NCBI RefSeq assembly: GCF_025836975.1
Contig: NZ_CP107548.1
Coordinates: forward strand, 3,038,001 to 3,102,000
Direction: 5' to 3'
DNA: 64,000 bases
Origin: Pollutimonas sp. M17
GTDB taxonomy: Bacteria > Pseudomonadota > Gammaproteobacteria > Burkholderiales > Burkholderiaceae_B
The position numbers and the translations under genes were made by a program. This document shows, piece by piece, positions 26,338 to 34,879 of the stretch; the stretch's first letter is position 1; each line of letters starts with the position of its first letter. The notes beneath the pieces are model-generated. The model was not told the DNA's origin, searched no databases, and saw only the letters and a list, made by a program, of their open reading frames with translations.

Positions 26338-26931
26338 CTATCGGGCGGCCTCGGGAGGCGGCTTGACCGGATACGTGCGATCCAGCGCCAGCAGGTATTC
26401 CACCAGGTCCAACGCCTCGGGGCGCGCCACGACCACCTGCCCCACCGGCGCATAGCCCGGCGGCAGGTTCACCACCTTGTCGCCCTTGTCGGCCTTGTCC
26501 TTGACCTCGAACAAATAGGGATAGGACGGCATGATGCTGCCCGGCGTGTAGGCGCGGGGCTGGTACAGATGGCCCAGGTTCCAGTCGGCGCTGGGCTGCC
26601 GCGCGCCGATATTCAGCAGGTCCGGACCGGTGCGCATGGTGCCCAGCAGATGGGGATGGTCGTAGTAATAGTCGCCCGCCACCGGCGCGCGGCCCCAGCC
26701 CCGTTTGAAATCGGGCGCCTGCGACTGCGCGCGTGGCTGCTGGGTGTGGCAGTAGACGCAGCCGTTGTCGATGTACTGCTGCCGGCCGCGCAACTGCGCC
26801 GAGGTATAAGGCTTCAACCCTTCGGAAGGCTGCGTGTCGGACAGCTGCATGTATGGAACGACAACGAGGGTGGCTGTCGCCAGGGCCAGGGTCACCATGG
26901 CGCCGCTCAGCAGTTTGTATTCGTTTTCCAT
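26338..26931 (-). CDS. ccoO: cbb3-type cytochrome c oxidase, mono-haem subunit II
   Basis: A 197-residue subunit with one N-terminal membrane helix (about 8-27) and a periplasmic cytochrome c domain. The haem motif is CVYCH in DNGCVYCHTQQPR, and the conserved GTMRTGPDLLNIGAR and PGSIMPSYPYLF (axial Met) follow, all typical of CcoO. It lies two bases after the stop of the ccoN gene, so the two are co-translated. CcoO passes electrons from soluble or membrane cytochromes to the haem b of CcoN. Confidence 0.95.
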   Translation of the reverse strand: MENEYKLLSGAMVTLALATATLVVVPYMQLSDTQPSEGLKPYTSAQLRGRQQYIDNGCVYCHTQQPRAQSQAPDFKRGWGRAPVAGDYYYDHPHLLGTMRTGPDLLNIGARQPSADWNLGHLYQPRAYTPGSIMPSYPYLFEVKDKADKGDKVVNLPPGYAPVGQVVVARPEALDLVEYLLALDRTYPVKPPPEAAR

Positions 26932-26933
26932 GA

Positions 26934-28610
26934 TCAGGCCTCCACCGCCACAGGCGTCGCCATGGGATCGGCGGATCGTTTATGGAACAAGGCCGGGCCC
27001 ACCCGCTTGCGGCCATAGCGCAACGCCATGGTGACGAAGTGCACTGCAAACACCAGGTGGCCCAGCGTCATGACCGCCCCGCCCACCGAGCGCGCCTCCA
27101 GATAAGGAATGGTCACGCGCACCGATTCCATGAAGGAGCGCGAGGCATCCAGCATGGCCACGCCCTGCAGCCATCCCCCTATGCTCAGGCCGATGAAGTA
27201 GATGCCGAAGCCCACCACGACCAGCCAGAAATGCAGGGCGATCAGCTTCGGATAAGGCCATTCCCAGGACATCACGCGGGGCATCACGAAATAGATGGCG
27301 CCGAACATCACCAGCGAGAAGAATCCGTATAGCCCAAGATGGGCATGGGCCACCGTAAAGTGCGTGAAATGGGTGACCGTATTGATGCTGCGCAGGGCCT
27401 CGAAGGAACCCTGCACCGAACTGAGCGTGTACATCATCCCGCCCAGCACGATGAAACGCAGCGTGGGCGAATAGATCAGCGTCTTGAAATGGTGCCGCAT
27501 GGTCAAATGCTGATTGACCGAGAACGCCAGCACCGGGACGATCATCATCATGCTCTGCACGATGGACAGCGTGATGAGCCAGCTGGGCACCGGGCCGCCC
27601 ACCAGGTGATGGCCGCCCACCTGCCCATAGAAGAAGGCCAGCGCCCAGAAGCCCAGCAGCGACAGGTTGTACGACTGTATGGGGCGGCCGATGATCTTGG
27701 GCAGGAAGTAATACACCGACGCCAGAGCCACCGGCGTGTAGAACAGGCCCAGCACATTGTGCCCGAACCACCAGTTCATGGTGGCCTGCTCCACCCCGAA
27801 ATGCACGCCCGGCAGGTTGCCCACCAGGAACAGGATGGGGAACCAGAACAGCGCCGCGCCCATGTACCAGATCGAAACGTACAGGTGTTTCACCTTGCGG
27901 TTCTGCAGCGTGAAGACCAGGGGCAGGCCGATCAGCGCCCCGCCTATGACGAACAGGATGTCGATCTGCCAGGGAATTTCCAGCCACTCCAGCCCGTCGT
28001 TGAAACCCGCGGCGATGCTGCCCAGCCCCGCGATCAGCGCCGCATTCCACAGCATGGCGCCCAGGATCGCGAAACGGCCGCCCATGAGCTCCGTTTTCAG
28101 CAGGCGCGGCAAGGTCCATATGGCAATGCCGAAGGCCGCCATGGGCGCCCAGCCGTAAGCCACGGCGTTCAAGTGCAGGGTCCGTATGCGGCCGAACGTC
28201 AGCCAAGCATAGTCCGTCAGGAAATCGGGCTGGTGCAGCTTGATCGAACTGATCAGCCCGGCGGTCGATGCGAAGATCAGCCACACCACGGCACAGGCCA
28301 GGAAGACGAAAGTCACGTAGGCGGTCGACCGGTCCGCCTGCACGCGCTGGGCCAGCTCCACCGCCATGCGCGCGTCGCGCGCCGCGTCGGCGGCGGGGGC
28401 ATGCGTGGCATCCACGGCTTCTTGCAGCGCGCGGTGCTGATCCGCCGTGGCGGCGGGCTCCTCGATCTTGCCGATCTCGCCTTCGGAAAATATCACGTTG
28501 GCCGCGGCGGGGTTGTCGTCGAAAAGATGATGGCGCAGCGACCAGATGAAAACGAACAGGCCCGTGACGGAAAGAATGAATGTCAGTAACAATAGGGTGA
28601 TGGTGTTCAT
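26934..28610 (-). CDS. ccoN: cbb3-type oxidase catalytic subunit with N-terminal CcoS-like module
   Basis: A 558-residue haem-copper oxidase subunit. The CcoN core (about 95-540) has 12 membrane helices and the His ligands for haem b, CuB and haem b3: RTLHLNAVAYGW, WWFGHNVLGLFY, GQVGGHHLVGGPVP and THFTHFTVAHAHLGLYGFF. Residues 1-45 form a separate module, one TM helix then WSLRHHLFDDNPAAANVIF, which looks like the maturation protein CcoS (short TM protein with FDD and an ILF/VIF tail). It is joined by an Ala/Glu-rich linker at about 46-92. The start ATG has GGAG at a good distance. It reduces O2 to water at the inner membrane. Confidence 0.94.
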   Translation of the reverse strand: MNTITLLLLTFILSVTGLFVFIWSLRHHLFDDNPAAANVIFSEGEIGKIEEPAATADQHRALQEAVDATHAPAADAARDARMAVELAQRVQADRSTAYVTFVFLACAVVWLIFASTAGLISSIKLHQPDFLTDYAWLTFGRIRTLHLNAVAYGWAPMAAFGIAIWTLPRLLKTELMGGRFAILGAMLWNAALIAGLGSIAAGFNDGLEWLEIPWQIDILFVIGGALIGLPLVFTLQNRKVKHLYVSIWYMGAALFWFPILFLVGNLPGVHFGVEQATMNWWFGHNVLGLFYTPVALASVYYFLPKIIGRPIQSYNLSLLGFWALAFFYGQVGGHHLVGGPVPSWLITLSIVQSMMMIVPVLAFSVNQHLTMRHHFKTLIYSPTLRFIVLGGMMYTLSSVQGSFEALRSINTVTHFTHFTVAHAHLGLYGFFSLVMFGAIYFVMPRVMSWEWPYPKLIALHFWLVVVGFGIYFIGLSIGGWLQGVAMLDASRSFMESVRVTIPYLEARSVGGAVMTLGHLVFAVHFVTMALRYGRKRVGPALFHKRSADPMATPVAVEA

Positions 28611-28858
28611 CAGAACTCCGGGAACAGGTGCGGGAAGCGAAAGCCGGGATTGGATCGCCCGGATCAACACATCGCCTCACGATAGAACTGCCGGAATGAT
28701 AAGGGATGGATTAGGGGAAACCCGTAATTTCCCTACGCCGAATATTGGTAATGAGGGCCGCCCCGCAGCCTCCCGGCGGCCTCGGCCCGCATGTGACGCC
28801 GGCGGCGCTTATGAGTATGATTGACCCTTCACCTGAATGTTGAAGCGGAAGATCGGAA

Positions 28859-29281
28859 ATGGAAAGCACGATAGACTGGGGCGGCCCCGAAGGCATGCTG
28901 TTTGTGGCGCGTACGGGCAGCGGCCACGTGACGGCCATGGATGGGGCCCCGGACGGCGGCGGCAACAATCTGGCGCCCCGCCCCATGGAGATGCTGCTGA
29001 CCGGCGCGGGCGGCTGCGCCGCGTACGATGTGGTGCTCATCCTGAAGCGCGGCCGCCATGTGGTAACGGGCTGCCAGGCCAAGCTGACCGCCGAGCGGGC
29101 GGCGACCGACCCAAAGGTCTTCACCAAGATCCATTTCGCCTTCACGGTCACGGGCAAGGGCCTGCCCACCGCCGCGGTGGAACGCGCCGTGCAGCTCTCG
29201 CACGAGAAATACTGCTCGGCCAGCGCCATGCTGGCCAAGACCGCCGACATCACGCATTCGGTCACCGTCGTCGAAGCCTAG
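28859..29281 (+). CDS. OsmC-family protein
   Basis: A 140-residue small protein of the OsmC/Ohr/YhfA superfamily. The two redox Cys positions are conserved: GGCAAYDVV near residue 53 and EKYCSASAM near residue 119. Such proteins reduce organic hydroperoxides or similar electrophiles as dimers in the cytosol; the YhfA-type branch lacks a firm function. It is divergent from the oxidase operon across a 248-base region with no obvious FNR/ANR site, and thyA follows it on the same strand after 57 bases. Confidence 0.9.
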   Translation: MESTIDWGGPEGMLFVARTGSGHVTAMDGAPDGGGNNLAPRPMEMLLTGAGGCAAYDVVLILKRGRHVVTGCQAKLTAERAATDPKVFTKIHFAFTVTGKGLPTAAVERAVQLSHEKYCSASAMLAKTADITHSVTVVEA

Positions 29282-29338
29282 CGCCACGGGCCGCCTTGGC
29301 GGCACTTGCCACAACCCTGGACCATGCCCGGATCATCC

Positions 29339-30133
29339 ATGCATCAGTACGAAGATTTCATGCGCCATGTCTACGAACATGGCATCGCCAAGACCGACAG
29401 GACCGGAACGGGGACGCGTTCGGTCTTCGGCCATCAGATGCGCTTCGACCTTGCCGAAGGCTTCCCCCTGATCACCACCAAGAAGCTGCACACCAAAAGC
29501 ATTTTCATCGAACTGCTGTGGTTCCTGCGCGGCGATTCGAACGTGCGCTGGCTGCAGGAGCAAGGCGTCAGCATCTGGAATGAATGGGCCGACGAAAACG
29601 GCGACCTGGGGCCGGTCTACGGCGTGCAATGGCGGTCCTGGCCCACGCCCAATGGCGGGCACATCGACCAGATATCCCAGTTGCTGGACCAGATTCGCCA
29701 GAACCCCGATTCGCGCCGCCTGATCGTCTCGGCCTGGAACGTGGCCGAGATACCTAATATGGCCCTGCCGCCCTGCCATGCCTTTTTCCAGTTCTATGTG
29801 GCCGACGGCAAGCTTTCCTGCCAGTTGTACCAACGCAGCGCCGACATCTTCCTGGGCGTGCCCTTCAATATCGCCAGCTACGCCTTGCTGACCCATCTGG
29901 TGGCGCAGCAATGCGGCCTGGACGTGGGCGACTTCATCTGGACGGGCGGCGACTGCCACCTGTACAGCAATCACCTGGAACAGGTCGAGCTGCAACTGTC
30001 GCGCGAACCCCATCCCTATCCCAAGCTGAACATCAAGCGCAAGCCCGATTCCATCTTCGACTACCGCTACGAGGACTTCGAGATCGTGGACTATGAAGCG
30101 CACCCGCACATCAAGGCGCCCGTCGCCGTCTGA
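29339..30133 (+). CDS. thyA: thymidylate synthase
   Basis: A 264-residue enzyme, identical in length to E. coli ThyA, making dTMP from dUMP with methylene-tetrahydrofolate. Catalytic Cys146 is in [13 protein letters not shown], the folate/dUMP site has [16 protein letters not shown] at about 21-36, and [18 protein letters not shown] is typical. The ATG at MHQYEDF was chosen because it aligns with the family start; an in-frame codon 11 residues earlier is possible. folA follows after 19 bases, the usual thyA-folA pairing, since ThyA turns the cofactor into dihydrofolate that FolA must reduce. Confidence 0.97.
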   Translation: MHQYEDFMRHVYEHGIAKTDRTGTGTRSVFGHQMRFDLAEGFPLITTKKLHTKSIFIELLWFLRGDSNVRWLQEQGVSIWNEWADENGDLGPVYGVQWRSWPTPNGGHIDQISQLLDQIRQNPDSRRLIVSAWNVAEIPNMALPPCHAFFQFYVADGKLSCQLYQRSADIFLGVPFNIASYALLTHLVAQQCGLDVGDFIWTGGDCHLYSNHLEQVELQLSREPHPYPKLNIKRKPDSIFDYRYEDFEIVDYEAHPHIKAPVAV

Positions 30134-30152
30134 CCCGCCCTTTCGGAACCGC

Positions 30153-30650
30153 ATGCCTACGCCCACCATCCAGCTCGTCGTCGCTTATTCCCGCAACCGC
30201 GTCATAGGGCGCGACAACGCACTGCCCTGGCGGCTGCCTTCCGACCTGGCGCACTTCAAGCGCACGACCCTGGGGAATCCCATCATCATGGGCCGCAATA
30301 CCTGGGAGTCGCTGGGCAGGCCCCTGCCCGGCCGTCCCAACCTGGTCGTCAGCCGGAACCTCGCCTACCAAGCCGAAGGCGCCACGACGTTTTCAACGCT
30401 GGAAGGCGCGCTTGCCGCCTGCGGCACGGCCGACAAGGCCTGCGTCATCGGCGGCGAGCAGCTGTTCCGCCATGCCCTGGACCTGGCCGATGAAATCATC
30501 GCCACGGAAATCCACGCGGACATCGCCGGCGACACCTACTTTCCCGCCCTGGATCCCGCCTTGTGGCAAGAAGCCGAGCGGCTGCCGCAGGCCGAGGAAA
30601 ACGGCCTGGCTTTCGATTTCGTCCGCTATACGCGGCGGCCCGGCGCGTAG
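30153..30650 (+). CDS. folA: dihydrofolate reductase
   Basis: A 165-residue enzyme that reduces dihydrofolate with NADPH. Family residues are in place: VVAYSRNRVIGRDNALPWRLP (split here by the Met20-type loop), the acidic folate-binding Asp in LPSDLAHFKRTT, GRNTWESLGRPLPGR and the NADPH motif VIGGEQLF. The ATG at MPTPTIQ was preferred over an earlier one lying inside thyA. It is co-transcribed with thyA. No residue pattern suggests a trimethoprim-resistant type. Confidence 0.96.
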   Translation: MPTPTIQLVVAYSRNRVIGRDNALPWRLPSDLAHFKRTTLGNPIIMGRNTWESLGRPLPGRPNLVVSRNLAYQAEGATTFSTLEGALAACGTADKACVIGGEQLFRHALDLADEIIATEIHADIAGDTYFPALDPALWQEAERLPQAEENGLAFDFVRYTRRPGA

Positions 30651-30711
30651 ATACACGACACAAGCAGCTACGCACCCACACCCGTCTGCAAACCCTGTCT
30701 TCGAGGTGACC

Positions 30712-32037
30712 ATGAACAGCCAAGCCCAACCCACAGACCTGTCCAAGCTCTGGATGCCCTTCACGGCGAACCGCCAGTTCAAGCAGCAGCCTCGACTGCT
30801 GACCCGGGCCAAAGGCATGTACTACTACGCGGACGACGGCCACGAGATCCTGGATGGAACGTCGGGCCTGTGGTGCGTGAACGCAGGGCATGGACGCCAG
30901 GAAATCGTCGACGCCATTTCACGCCAAACCGCCGAGCTGGACTATGCGCCCAGCTTCCAGCTGGGCCACGACATCTCCTTCCGCGCCGCCTCGGCCGTGG
31001 CGGCGCTGATGCCCGCCGGCATGGACCGCATCTTTTTCACCAACTCGGGCTCGGAGTCCGTCGACACCGCGCTAAAGATCGCCCTGGCCTACCATCGCGC
31101 CCGCGGCGAGGGCCAGCGCACCCGCCTCATCGGCCGCGAGCGCGGCTACCACGGCGTGGGCTTCGGCGGCATTTCGGTGGGCGGCATCTCGCCCAACCGC
31201 AAGATGTTCTCCGGCGCCCTGCTGCCCGGCGTGGATCACCTGCCACATACGCACGACCTGTCGCGCAATGCCTATTCGCGCGGACAGCCCGCCTGGGGCG
31301 ACCATCTGGCCGACGAGCTTGAACGCATCGTCGCCCTGCACGATGCCTCCACCATCGCCGCCGTCATCGTCGAGCCGCTGGCCGGCTCCACCGGCGTGCT
31401 GATACCGCCAAAAGGCTATCTGGAAAGGCTGCGCGCCATCACCGAGAAACACGGCATCTTGCTGATTTTCGACGAGGTGATCACGGGTTTCGGCCGCCTG
31501 GGCGCGGCCACCGCCAGCGGGTTCCTGGGCGTCACCCCAGACCTGATCACCCTGGCAAAAGGCATCAGCAACGCCAGCGTCCCCGCCGGCGCCGTGGCCG
31601 TGAAGCGGGAAATCCACGACACCATCGTGAATGCGTCGGCCAGTGGCATCGAGTTTTTCCATGGCTATACCTATTCGGGGCATCCATTGGCCATGGCGGC
31701 CATCATTGCGGCCCTGGACATCTATGAGCGGGAGCAGCTATTCAAGCGCGCCGCGGGGCTGGCGAAGGCGTTCGAGGATGCGGCGCATCGATTGGAGGGC
31801 GCGCGGCATGTGGTGGACGTGCGGAATCTGGGGCTGGTCGCCGGCATAGAGCTTACGCCCAGGCCTGGCGCACCGGGGGCACGTGCGGCGGAGGTTTTTG
31901 CGAAGTGCTTCGACCAGGGGTTGATGGTGCGCTATACCGGCGATATCCTGGCGATCTCTCCGCCGCTGATTATCGAGGAAGGCCAGATCGCGGAGATATT
32001 CGGGAAGATCGGGGATGTATTGAAGACGGTGGATTGA
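30712..32037 (+). CDS. class III omega-aminotransferase (beta-alanine--pyruvate type)
   Basis: A 441-residue PLP enzyme of aminotransferase class III. LWMPFTANRQFK near the N terminus is the signature of omega-amino acid:pyruvate transaminases. The cofactor site has TNSGSESVDTALK, FDEVITGFGRLG and the PLP Lys in TLAKGISNASVPAG. It probably moves the amino group of beta-alanine or a related omega-amine to pyruvate. The ATG has a near-consensus GAGGTGA site. No partner semialdehyde dehydrogenase gene is next to it. It marks the edge of the core region; the islet begins after it. Confidence 0.93.
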   Translation: MNSQAQPTDLSKLWMPFTANRQFKQQPRLLTRAKGMYYYADDGHEILDGTSGLWCVNAGHGRQEIVDAISRQTAELDYAPSFQLGHDISFRAASAVAALMPAGMDRIFFTNSGSESVDTALKIALAYHRARGEGQRTRLIGRERGYHGVGFGGISVGGISPNRKMFSGALLPGVDHLPHTHDLSRNAYSRGQPAWGDHLADELERIVALHDASTIAAVIVEPLAGSTGVLIPPKGYLERLRAITEKHGILLIFDEVITGFGRLGAATASGFLGVTPDLITLAKGISNASVPAGAVAVKREIHDTIVNASASGIEFFHGYTYSGHPLAMAAIIAALDIYEREQLFKRAAGLAKAFEDAAHRLEGARHVVDVRNLGLVAGIELTPRPGAPGARAAEVFAKCFDQGLMVRYTGDILAISPPLIIEEGQIAEIFGKIGDVLKTVD

Positions 32038-32168
32038 TCGCCCTATCTAGATACTCTGCTGCGTGGCTGGCTTGGGTTCATGGCGCGCTTTGACAATTGG
32101 CTTGCGCCTGGGGAACCAACATTATCATGGTGGCTGATACCTGTCAGGCATTCAAACGAAGGCAAACC

Positions 32169-32822
32169 ATGACACGAGTTCGCGTTGAGGGCTTCACCAT
32201 TTCGCTCGACGGATACGGGGCGGGTCCGAAGCAAGACATCGACAATCCACTCGGCATTGGCGGAACGGATCTGCATCAATGGCTGCTTCCAACACGCACG
32301 TTCCAGCGGGCCTTGTTCGGCAACGATGGCGGCACGGTCGGGATTGACGACGATTTCGCCGCCCGCGGCTTTCAGAATGTTGGCGCCTGGATTCTTGGAA
32401 GGAATATGTTCGGCCCCATTCGCGGAGACTGGTCGGACACCAGCTGGAAAGGCTGGTGGGGAGACAATCCACCGTATCACGTTCCAGCCTTCGTCTTGAC
32501 CCACCATGCCCGGCCATCCATCGAGATGGAAGGCGGCACCACGTTCCACTTCATAACGGGCGGCATACACGAAGCGCTGGACCGCGCACGCAAGGCTGCC
32601 GACGGAATGGACGTGCGGATCGGCGGTGGGCCGGACACAATACGACAGTATCTACGCGAAGGCCTCATAGATGAACTGCACATTGCCATCGCGCCGGTCC
32701 TGCTCGGCCAAGGAGAATCGCTGTACGAAGGGATCGACTTGCGGGCTTTGGGATACGAATGCGTTGAATCCGTAGCGTCGGAGAAAGCCACGCATGTCGT
32801 ACTACAGCGCCTGGGACAATAG
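32169..32822 (+). CDS. RibD C-terminal / dihydrofolate-reductase-like protein
   Basis: A 217-residue protein of the DHFR-like RibD_C superfamily: GFTISLDGYGAG at the start, GAWILGRNMFGP, then FHFITGGIHEALDRA and RIGGGPDTIRQYL (the NADPH-binding GGG) and IDELHIAIAPVLLGQG. The family catalyses NADPH-dependent reductions; members of this long subgroup are common in accessory DNA and have no established substrate. The ATG follows GAAGG. The gene stands alone at the left edge of the 32-41 kb islet, and has lower GC than the preceding genes. Confidence 0.88.
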   Translation: MTRVRVEGFTISLDGYGAGPKQDIDNPLGIGGTDLHQWLLPTRTFQRALFGNDGGTVGIDDDFAARGFQNVGAWILGRNMFGPIRGDWSDTSWKGWWGDNPPYHVPAFVLTHHARPSIEMEGGTTFHFITGGIHEALDRARKAADGMDVRIGGGPDTIRQYLREGLIDELHIAIAPVLLGQGESLYEGIDLRALGYECVESVASEKATHVVLQRLGQ

Positions 32823-32903
32823 TTCCGGGAGCTTGTTTCAGGGGGCATGTTAAGGCTGGTCGGGGCAAGCCGTTGAAGACCCCCATGGGCAGATTTGAGC
32901 ACA

Positions 32904-33710
32904 TCAAAGTGCCGAATGGTCCTTTATTGCATCCTCCAGTGCCGGCTTCAATCCGAGAAAGCGCTCGTCGATGGCCGCCGGGTTGTCGCGGTTCAGGGCG
33001 ATCATCTGTGCCCGGGTATCGCCGCCCCGGATGACCTCGAAGGCTTCGGACTCCATCCCGGCGACAATGGCATCGGCGACTGCGGAGGCCGGCTCACGCG
33101 AGAAGCCCAGCTCGGGGCCTGCCCGGTTGGACTTCATCATCGGCGTGTCTGTGCCGCCCGGATAAACGGTCAGCACGTGCACGCCTTCACCTTTAAGCTC
33201 GCGCCGCAACGATTCGCCAAAACGAGCGATGCCGGCCTTGACGGCGGCGTAGGTTGCGTAGAAAGGCGCTCCCACCAAGGCGATCCCGGACGACACATTC
33301 ACGACCATTGCTTCGCCGCTGGCACGCAGCGCCGGCATGGCGGAACGCGTCAGCATGATCGGCCCCACGAGATTGACGTCTATCATGGCCTGGAGCTCGG
33401 CTTCTTCGGTGTTCTCCAGCCTGCCCGCCCTGACGCCTCCCGCGTTGTTGACCAGGATATCAAGCCCGCCTAATGCATCCACGGCTTCATTGATCGTGGC
33501 CGCACGCCCTTCCGGTGTTGACACATCGGCGGCGATACCGTGGACGACGGAACCACTTTCTTGAAGCGCCTGGGCTGCTGTTGCGACAACATTGGGACGA
33601 CGGCCGCTGATAGCGACCTTTGCGCCTTTGGCAAGCAGCGCCTGGGCCAGCGCGTAGCCAATGCCGCTGGTCCCTCCGGTGATAAGGATACGTTTACCGC
33701 TGATGTTCAT
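32904..33710 (-). CDS. short-chain dehydrogenase/reductase
   Basis: A 268-residue classical SDR. NADP-binding motif TGGTSGIGYALA, NNAGG at about 88, catalytic Ser in VNVSSGIALVG, and the YxxxK in YATYAAVKAGIA. The long C terminus ends with a DERFLGLKPALEDA segment. It overlaps the last 17 bases of the YghU-type gene and has AAGGTGG before its ATG, so the two form a small operon, transcribed away from the TetR gene. A role in reducing a carbonyl product of the same stress is likely; the substrate is unknown. Confidence 0.92.
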   Translation of the reverse strand: MNISGKRILITGGTSGIGYALAQALLAKGAKVAISGRRPNVVATAAQALQESGSVVHGIAADVSTPEGRAATINEAVDALGGLDILVNNAGGVRAGRLENTEEAELQAMIDVNLVGPIMLTRSAMPALRASGEAMVVNVSSGIALVGAPFYATYAAVKAGIARFGESLRRELKGEGVHVLTVYPGGTDTPMMKSNRAGPELGFSREPASAVADAIVAGMESEAFEVIRGGDTRAQMIALNRDNPAAIDERFLGLKPALEDAIKDHSAL

Positions 33711-34584
33711 CACTGCCACCTTGAAGCTTGTCTTGTGTTTTCGTGTTGAAGTCGTCGGCGTCGTGGCGCTCGTGCAACTGGGACGAGAGATCGCCCGACA
33801 CACGGTTGACCATGCGCCCGCGCTTGACGGCGGGCCTTGCCAGAATCGTGTCGGCCCAGCGCTGTACGTGCGTGTATTCGTGTACCGATAGAAATTCAGC
33901 GGCGCCATACTGCCAGCCCTTGGCCAAGCCCCCGTACCAAGGAAACACAGCGATGTCGGCAATCGTGTATTCGCTGCCGCCCAGGTATTCGCTTTCGGCC
34001 AGGCGGCGATCCAGCACGTCCAGCTGACGCTTGACCTCCATGGCATAGCGGTCGATGGCGTATTCGATCTTGAATGGCGCGTAGGCGTAGAAGTGGCCGA
34101 AGCCGCCGCCCAGGTAGGGCGCGCTGCCCATCTGCCAGAACAGCCAGGACAGGCACTCCGCGCGTGCAGGTTGCGTCGTCGGCAACAGGGCATCGAATTT
34201 TTCGGCAAGATAGACCAGAATCGCGCCGGACTCGAACACCCGTACAGGCGTTGCGCCGGAACGGTCCATCAAGGCGGGGATCTTGGAATTTGGATTGACG
34301 TCCACAAAACCGCTGCCGAACTGGTCGCCCTCGCCGATGCGGATCAACCACGCGTCGTATTCCGCCCCGGTGTGTCCCAAGGCCAGCAGCTCTTCCAGCA
34401 TGATCGTGACCTTCTGGCCGTTCGGCGTGGCAAGGGAATAGAGTTGGAGCGGATGGCGTCCGACCGGCAATTCCTTTTCGTGCGTCGGCCCCGCGACCGG
34501 GCGGTTCACGCTCGCGAAAGCGCCCCCGTTGGGCTTGTTCCAAGTCCAGACTGCCGGCGGTGTGTACTCGGGAAAATTCGTCAT
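33694..34584 (-). CDS. yghU: glutathione-dependent disulfide-bond oxidoreductase (YghU-like GST)
   Basis: A 296-residue Nu-class glutathione transferase. MTNFPEYTPPAVW at the start and LYSLATPNGQKVTIMLEELLALG (in two parts) begin the thioredoxin-like domain; DVNPNSKIPALMDRSG and RVFESGAILVYLAEK complete the GSH site. YghU enzymes reduce disulfides and organic hydroperoxides with two bound glutathiones. The start ATG has GGAGATGAA upstream; earlier in-frame codons lie in the GST remnant region. It is cotranscribed with the following SDR gene. The C-terminal 20 residues are unusually polar. Confidence 0.93.
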   Translation of the reverse strand: MTNFPEYTPPAVWTWNKPNGGAFASVNRPVAGPTHEKELPVGRHPLQLYSLATPNGQKVTIMLEELLALGHTGAEYDAWLIRIGEGDQFGSGFVDVNPNSKIPALMDRSGATPVRVFESGAILVYLAEKFDALLPTTQPARAECLSWLFWQMGSAPYLGGGFGHFYAYAPFKIEYAIDRYAMEVKRQLDVLDRRLAESEYLGGSEYTIADIAVFPWYGGLAKGWQYGAAEFLSVHEYTHVQRWADTILARPAVKRGRMVNRVSGDLSSQLHERHDADDFNTKTQDKLQGGSDEHQR

Positions 34585-34615
34585 GCTTTCATCTCCATGG
34601 ATGCGTACGCCTGCC

Positions 34616-34798
34616 TCAAACGGCAGAAGGATAGTTGGACGGGAACAGCGCCCGTCTTGTTTCTTCGTCATTGACCCGCTTGAAGGCATGGTCCTTGCCC
34701 ACCTCGCGCGCACGGGCGACTGCCGGCCGCGCTTCGACATTCATAAAAAGCCGCTTCAGGTGGGGGAACGCCCCGCGCCCTTCCTGGTGTACGTTCAA
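34616..34798 (-). pseudogene. remnant of a glutathione S-transferase (C-terminal end)
   Basis: An open stretch of about 60 codons on the minus strand encodes FPHLKRLFMNVEARPAVAR followed by EETRRALFPSNYPSAV. This reads like the last third of a GST C-terminal domain (compare PNLKRWFDAIAARPAVQR in intact enzymes). There is no N-terminal thioredoxin-like domain or credible start, since the sequence runs directly into the TetR promoter at 34800. It is probably the stump of a gene lost by deletion. Confidence 0.6.
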
Positions 34799-34822
34799 GT
34801 TTTAGTTCATTTGTTCTATAAT
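34794..34822 (+). promoter_or_regulatory. TetR-gene promoter with dyad operator
   Basis: TTCAAG (34794-34799), 17 bases, TATAAT (34817-34822) make a plausible sigma-70 promoter for the TetR gene. The spacer holds a 16-bp dyad TAG-N2-CA-N2-TG-N2-CTA at 34803-34818 that runs into the -10 box. This resembles operators of the TAGAC...GTCTA class used by NemR-type TetR regulators, so autorepression is likely. Confidence 0.6.
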
Positions 34823-34879
34823 GGCACACAACATCCAAAAAGTGAAGCCGTTCAAGGCGTCATACCAAGGAGAGGTCAC

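Noticed and set aside
28640-28680. A possible FNR/ANR site (TTGAT) before the cbb3-type oxidase operon
   Set aside because: On the minus strand only one half (TTGAT) matches; the other half reads GCGAT in place of ATCAA/GTCAA. I do not call it.
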